A stretch of DNA of 64,000 bases. Origin: Homarus americanus (taxonomy: Eukaryota > Arthropoda > Malacostraca > Decapoda > Nephropidae). The position numbers and the translations under genes were made by a program. Shown in pieces: positions 48,711-64,000 of the stretch. The notes under the pieces are model-generated. The model saw only the letters and a list, made by a program, of their open reading frames with translations, had not been told where the DNA came from and searched no databases. The stretch covers positions 8,948,089 to 9,012,088 of the forward strand of contig NW_024756914.1 of assembly GCF_018991925.1 (NCBI RefSeq), read 5' to 3'. Numbering within the stretch: the stretch's first letter is position 1; the number at the start of each line of letters is the position of its first letter.

Positions 48711-49199
48711 TTTTTCTCTCTACATTATTATTTGCTATCTGTGCTAAGTCAGCCTACAACAACTGGCAGGGAGGACCAGTCCTGAAATTCCATGTTAGTG
48801 CCTCCAGCACCATGACTTGGAATAATGTTTTTTGGCAATTTTTCTCTTATTTTGAATGTACTAAATTAGTTAAACATATTAAAATTCATTTCCCATGGAA
48901 AAGGTGTTTTTGGTTATAATATAAAAAACATCACCAAAGGTCCTTGCAGTTCCAGCTTCAATTTTCAAAGGATATACTTTGTTCCAAACTTTACTGTAGG
49001 TCCTCAATACACTTGTTAACCCTTACGCCTCGGGCTAGGGTGCCGCCCGCCATTTCCCCAACGCGTGGTAAAACGAGAAAAATAATTTTTTCCTAAAATA
49101 ATTTTTAACCTTTATAAATGATAAAACAATAGAAAAGATGCAAGAAAAAACTATACATTGTCCCTTTATATTCTTCCGTGGCGCCTCAATGAAGAGACA

Positions 49200-51115
49200 A
49201 ATAAGGGGAAAGTTTCTTTTTACATCGAGCGCTCGCTGTCACTACGCACTTTGGGGTCATTTTCCAGCTTGCCTTTGTGTCCGAGTTGGCCAATAATGCA
49301 TTTATTTACTGATCATAATACAGGTTGTACCTCTCTAGTCCGGCATTCTGTGGTCCGGAACGATTTTAGTTTGCGCATGGAGAAAATTAATTTCAGTCTG
49401 GTACTTTCGATGTTTGGCTAAATTTTGCCTTATTTACCCTACTTTTTTGGCGAATTACCACCTCTAGTAAAGCAACATCCTAATAAACCAACGAAAATAA
49501 CACAGATAAAGTTAAATAAAAACTAAAAACAACAGAAAAAGTGTTTATGTTCTACAGCTTCAACTAGAGTTGAACCTGATGACTTGGCAACTTCGTCTTC
49601 CGAGTAAAAACACACACATCAACATTGGCTGTCCTTATGTTTTCAACTTTACCACCACTGGTGGGTAGAATTTTTGTTTTAAATTCAGAAACATTAATTA
49701 AAATATATATATGAACAGTAAATAAGTGTTGCTTTCATATTCTTATGTAGAGTAATGACGATATGTTTTCACGTGTGCGCACTTACATATGCGAACTCAC
49801 TTTTTTTCTTTACCATTAATGGTTAGCTACTTATATTGTTCCATTCATTAACAATAAATAACATAACTTAAAACAGCCATAGTAATTTTTTTACATTAAT
49901 TTTACTACAGCTACAACCAGGGTCTTATTTTCTTCAGTTTTATATGTAAAACCAATCAGTTACTGGGTTTTGTAAATATAAACGAAAACAATGCCGTCTC
50001 GTCTCCTTGTGTGTTTTAATATTCTAAGTATTATTAATGAATTGTATTGTTTATTTTACACATATAAACATTAATTCAATCAGTAATAAACAATTATGAG
50101 TCTTTTGTACATAAGAGAAATGACGCTGTTTACACGATTATGCACATCTGAACGTTGGCGGGCCGCTCAAACCCGTCAAAATTCGAGTTTCCGCCGTCGA
50201 ACTTTTAAGTTGTTTATGTTTTTTTTTTTTTTTTTTCAAAATAAAAAAACGTCGAATTAAAAACTCGCGAAATTTGAGAACCTACTGTAGAACATTTAAC
50301 CCTTCAATATGTTTTCAAAGAGACCACGAAGCAGTGAAAGTGGTGCTAGTGCTTCCAAGCGTAAGCACAAGTCACTATCTATCCAGGAAAAGGGTGAATT
50401 TCCATGGTCCGGCACCGGTCAGGTCCCAAGGTTGCTGGACTAGAGAGGTACAACCTGTACTTATCTCCTATAAATAATTCATATTGACTTTATTTTATTT
50501 GCCTTACTCTTAAGAAGTTCTCAGCGACACACACACACAGTCTGTCGTCAGGCTTTATGTTTGGGAGACCACGTAGGTCATACAAATAATTATCGGAATA
50601 ATATTTCCACAAATAAATTCATTTATAACATAATCATACCATTAGCATCTAGTAAAATAAAGCCACACAACTTTTAGTAATATTACTTTAATACAACATG
50701 ATAAAATATACCAGAAAATAAACAAACAAGAGAAGTTATTTACCAAGAAGCTTCCCTGTGACCAGCGTAAGAGGGTGGGAGATAAGAGGGTTATTTTAAG
50801 CCTGTCTTTGTGTCCGAAGTGGCCAATAATGCATATATTTACTGATCATAATACTTCTCCTATAAAGAATTCATTTAGAATATTTTTTTTCATTATTTTT
50901 CATAAAAAGTGCTTGGCGACACACCAGTCTGTCACCAGCTCCCTGGCTGTCTTTGTGTTTGGTATAGCAAGTAATACATAAAATAATAATAATTCCACAA
51001 ATAAATACATTTATAACATAATCATAGCATTGTTTTACAGTAATACTACACTACAATACAACTACACTACCTTTAGCAATATTACTTTGATACATGATAA
51101 AATAGACAAACAATG
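49200..51115. repeat. Diverged tandem duplication around a MITE
   Basis: Landmarks TTTGTGTCCGA, GGCCAATAATGCAT, TTACTGATCATAATA, CTCCTATAAA, CACAGTCTGTC, TTCCACAAATAAAT, TTTATAACATAATCAT and AGTAATATTACTTTAATAC occur in the same order in 49265-49320 plus 50458-50710 and again in 50800-51105. The first copy is interrupted by the MITE at 49321-50457. Confidence 0.8.
49321..50457 (+). mobile_element. Tigger-type element with transposase start
   Basis: An 1137-bp element. Ends CAGGTTGTACCTCTCTAGTC and perfect complement (GACTAGAGAGGTACAACCTG), flanked by TA. Near the right end ATG 50310 opens MFSKRPRSSESGASASKRKH, KSLSIQEKGEF, a typical Tigger transposase N-terminus cut at the HTH. The corresponding empty site exists at about 50845. 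Confidence 0.92.
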
Positions 51116-51952
51116 AAATTATAAAAATTTTAGTTAAAAAATTTAAAGTCAAAGCTCATAAATCCAAACACCTTGGGACCAAACAATGCACGGAATTTAA
51201 AATTACAAAGTTTTGAGCAGCATGGCACCCAGAGTACATTTTTGCATAATTTTTTTTAAATGATACGTATTTGTAGTGTGTTTACTGTAACTATAAAGAT
51301 ATACAGATAACTGCAAGGATACAAAAATAAAACAAAAAAATTAGAGCAGAGATTTATTGAAGTATGGCATTATAGGTGTGAGTGTCACCACATCATCATC
51401 AGTTTGCATTGATGCGTTACATATTTTCAAATTCTGGTGAAACTGGCTTCTTCACACAAAAGGGCTAGAAGTAGTCAACCCTTCACTTCTCTGTAACCTA
51501 AACCTATAAAACTATAAAACTATGCTGACCTTCCATCAAGGAGTGACTTATGTTTGGCCATATCCTTGTTTGTTCCACCGTCACCACAGAGTAATATACT
51601 GTGCTCCTCTTTCCACCATTACAAGCATTATCATCTCTTAGGATTTTCTTGGAAGACATTGTTAGGGTGGAAATTCCAACTTACTATTAAAAAAAAATCT
51701 GTCACAGTCATGATGAACAGTACAACAGGCTGTGAGACAGTGAGTGTGTAAGTGGTGCACTTTTGAAGTTTGGGTGAATGGTATACATGTTATATCAATT
51801 CAATTTCAATTGTTTATGTTTTATCTTCAATTTTTTCCATGAAATTTCATTTACCATACATAAAGAAAACAGCAAAACTTATTCATTTTATAAATCTCTA
51901 ACATTGAAAAATTCATGTAGTGAGGTAGCTACAGTACAATGCTCCTGACCTG

Positions 51953-51954
<2 letters not shown>

Positions 51955-52043
<89 letters not shown>
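51955..52043. repeat. (AT)n microsatellite
   Basis: About 88 bp of pure AT repeats; frames through it are artefacts. Confidence 0.97.
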
Positions 52044-52047
<4 letters not shown>

Positions 52048-52322
52048 GGTATTTGGAAGAATATATGCATAACGTTTCCTTTTTCTGTTGCATTTGTACA
52101 TTAAAAACATTCATACCAGTCCTTTTATGCTTTAGGTAAAATAAATTTTTTAACCACACGTTTCTATTTTTTCATGTCTTATGCAAAACATATTGGTTAC
52201 TTTTCACATTTTTCCATTTCTCAAGTCATGTTACTGTTTCACTAATTTCTACTCATCCTTCACTGTATCTAAGGGGGATACAATTTATTTACCCAACATG
52301 AATCGTGAGAAGTGATACAATA

Positions 52323-52868
52323 CAGTATTTTCTTGATTTAACGAACAAATTTGAGCAACCTCTTTCCATTAAATCAAAATTTTCACTAAATCAAATTTCC
52401 GTTATTTTCTCTCGATTTAGCGAGCTAGTTTGCTAAATCGAGCACGATTCCGTTAAATTCAACGCCAAATGCACCGCTTGGCACATGGGGCTTGTTTACA
52501 TCAGCTCAGTCTGTGTTCTATCGCCACTGCATGTGTTGTTCACCGCTACCTCTCAGTCGACTAGCTACTGTGATTTGACATCATGCCAAAAGTCTCTCAG
52601 AAGTTTCAGAAAGGAAGTGGTGTGGGGGAGAAAGTCAAAAGAGTGCAGGTATCAATTGGAAAAAGTTTGAAAATTATAGAAAAAAATACTACAAACACTG
52701 AACCCTCTAGTTTAAGGTAAGCCATGAATAATGTTTCTATGTACGTAATTAATCTTAATTTAGCAAACTAGTTCATTAAATCAAGTGAAAAATAATGGAA
52801 AAAATTCCTTACGCTAAATCGAGAGTTCAATACATCGGATTCCGTTAAATCAAGAGTATATTGTACTG
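52323..52868 (+). mobile_element. Tigger-type MITE with transposase start
   Basis: Ends CAGTATTTTCTTGATTTAAC and near-complement (GTTAAATCAAGAGTATATTG then TACTG), flanked by TA. ATG at 52583 opens MPKVSQKFQKGSGVGEKVKR, VQVSIGKSLKIIEKN, a reduced CENP-B-type N-terminus; the rest is deleted. Confidence 0.82.
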
Positions 52869-53715
52869 TATATTCAGTGAGGTGCTCCTGTATGTCTCCC
52901 CCAACTTGACGAGTAGGGGATATAACCATCATACTATGCGAGTCTGTGGACAGTTTTTGTGTACATTTTCAAGTCCTTCCTAGCCAAAACTCTTACATGA
53001 AACACAATTTGCATTCAGTAAATTTGTTAGTCACAAGGTATATGTCTACAGTATAAGTAAAATTTGATAACTGCCCACTGTTCAGTTCACAAATCCAAAC
53101 TGGGCAGACAATAACAGCTTACCAAGGCTAAATTATTGAACGAAACAATAGAGTTCCTGATATTGTACTGTACAAATAAGACGTGTTCTAACTCGTCTTT
53201 GCAAGCCAATATAACAAGTCTCCCTCTAGTCCTAGACACAATTTCATCATTTACTGAACAACTCTCATCCATCTGGCAGTGCATAACATGAGCAGATGAA
53301 CACATACATGAACACATGGAAGTCAAGGCAATGGCTAAAGACAAGACTGCTTCTCTAGCACAATAAATAGTCTGATTGTGTGTTACATTAATAGTAACAA
53401 CTCATAAAAACTCTAATATCAAGTTAATCTACAATGTGGACGACACACATGTGATGAACTCTTGGATCCCCATTGGTAAATTTCCTTGTTGCCTCTTGAA
53501 ATATGTGAATGTTGTGTTGTACATTTATTACAGTATAATAGTCAACTTTATTCAAACTACTGTATATAAATAAGAAATATTGTTTTTAAACAGCAAATGT
53601 TCATAAGCAAAATATAATAATTAATTCTGAGATTATTAAATATATTCTTATTAGTTATTTTAAAAAATTCTAAAAACTAATATTTTCAGCAACTAAAATG
53701 TACCAATTACTATTT
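52869..53715 (-). other. Intergenic / possible AFG1L 3' UTR
   Basis: Sequence downstream of the AFG1L stop on the minus strand; TTTATT words (AATAAA on the gene strand) occur, for example near 53526. No other feature recognised. Confidence 0.35.
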
Positions 53716-63222
<9,507 letters not shown>

Positions 63223-63339
63223 CTGTAGAAATGATAAATAGTAAAATTTAGTATCCCTGAGCAGTTTACAACCCAGTACTGTAGTATTAGTAATGCATAT
63301 CTAAGTCCACCTAACAAAAAATAATAATACAAATTAAAA

Positions 63340-63771
63340 TGTACTATAGGAGTCTTCATTATCCGAGTATTCATTGTTCGTGGATCCGTTGTTACGAGCC
63401 CAAATTACAGCATTGTAGAACTACGTATACATAAAAATTCCTCGAACTTATGAGGATTCCACGGATGAAATAGGCGTTTGAAATTTCTACCTGCCTCCCA
63501 TTCTCTCAAAGCTCATCCTTCTCACCTGCATCTCTAAGCCTTGTTTTGAAAGTATTTTTTTTTTTACTTTGTTGTGCATTTGGTGAGAGTGGTGGGATTT
63601 TTTTAGCCATGAGTTCTAAACCGAAGCAAAGTGGTGTACAGGTATCCCTGCATGTGTGAGAAGTGAACGTATGTACTGAGGAAGTGAGCTGTCTATCCCC
63701 CTATGTGAAGTCACGACATCTCTTTAGTCAGCTTAGTGACTGCTTGGATGAAATGTGTCGCATGTACAGTA
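63340..63771 (+). mobile_element. Tigger-like 5' part, interrupted
   Basis: ACTATAGGAGTCTTCATTAT (63341) and CCGAGTATTCATTGTTCGTG look like a Tigger left end; ATG at 63609 opens MSSKPKQSGVQVSLHV, stop, a common Tigger protein start. The right part is absent before the next element begins. Confidence 0.5.
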
Positions 63772-64000
63772 CAGTTCCTCCCCGACTTACGACCTACTCG
63801 ACTTACGACCACCCGCACTTACGACCTGCCTCAGTTGTACCAAAATTTTTTCAAATTACGTATTTTCGAGTCCCAACGTCAGTGATTGCGCTGTGTACTG
63901 ATAAAATTTTCATTTGTAATCCACTTTGACATGGCTGGCAAGCATAAAAGTGAGAGTTTTGTGGTGCTGAGAAAAAAAAAGAGACACCCATTTTAGATTT
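63772..64000 (+). mobile_element. Tigger-type MITE, left part, cut by window end
   Basis: CAGTTCCTCCCCGACTTACG with subterminal ACTTACGACC repeats; ATG at 63932 opens MAGKHKSESFVVLRKKKRHP, the same peptide start as in the 3123-3433 element. The right end lies beyond the window. Confidence 0.75.

Overview
The window is animal nuclear DNA: intron-containing genes with GT-AG splice sites, huge intron loads of DNA transposons, AT and CA microsatellites and kilobase minisatellites. Protein similarity, the Tigger/pogo density and the mixture of Penelope, CR1 and hAT elements suggest an arthropod, most likely a decapod crustacean; the taxon is inference. No prokaryotic operon, CRISPR array or integrated virus was seen.

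Three host genes can be supported. (1) YIPF5, minus strand, 458-1246, a complete single-exon reading frame for a five-helix Golgi/ER Yip1 protein. (2) CSTF2 (CstF-64), plus strand, 14407-40521, complete from start to stop in eleven exons including a short 49-nt first coding exon and a 33-nt candidate microexon; the joined frame is 1563 nt (520 aa). (3) AFG1L/LACE1, minus strand, three C-terminal exons at 63222-63097, 55986-55846 and 53970-53716; the 5' part lies beyond the right edge. CSTF2 and AFG1L converge and are separated by a 3-kb 22-bp satellite and repeat-rich DNA.

Most of the remainder is transposon debris. At least fifteen elements with pogo/Tigger-like inverted ends and TA target duplications can be bounded, one of them nearly full length (60044-62751) with a DD32D transposase broken only by one late stop codon that cuts off a PCNA-binding-like C-terminus. 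Others are: a decayed hAT/ZBED element (9189-11038), a second hAT-type element (45984-48538) inserted in an antisense LINE fragment, a CR1-like LINE (17939-20770, minus), a second non-LTR element (29560-32630, plus), a Penelope-like element with GIY-YIG endonuclease (57588-59860) ending in a hammerhead-like motif, and a tRNA-derived SINE (32800-33010).

Layout: 1-1260 YIPF5; 1261-14280 repeats and AT-rich DNA; 14281-40930 CSTF2, with intron 1 (7 kb) holding tandem repeats and the CR1 LINE, and intron 7 (7.4 kb) holding a 30-bp minisatellite and the second LINE; 41100-44061 satellite; 44062-53700 intergenic repeats with nested hAT and Tigger insertions; 53716-64000 AFG1L with its large intron filled by Tigger and Penelope elements. 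I found no convincing novel multi-gene system; the most interesting points are insertion histories readable base by base, the ribozyme-like motif and the PIP-box tail of the Tigger transposase.
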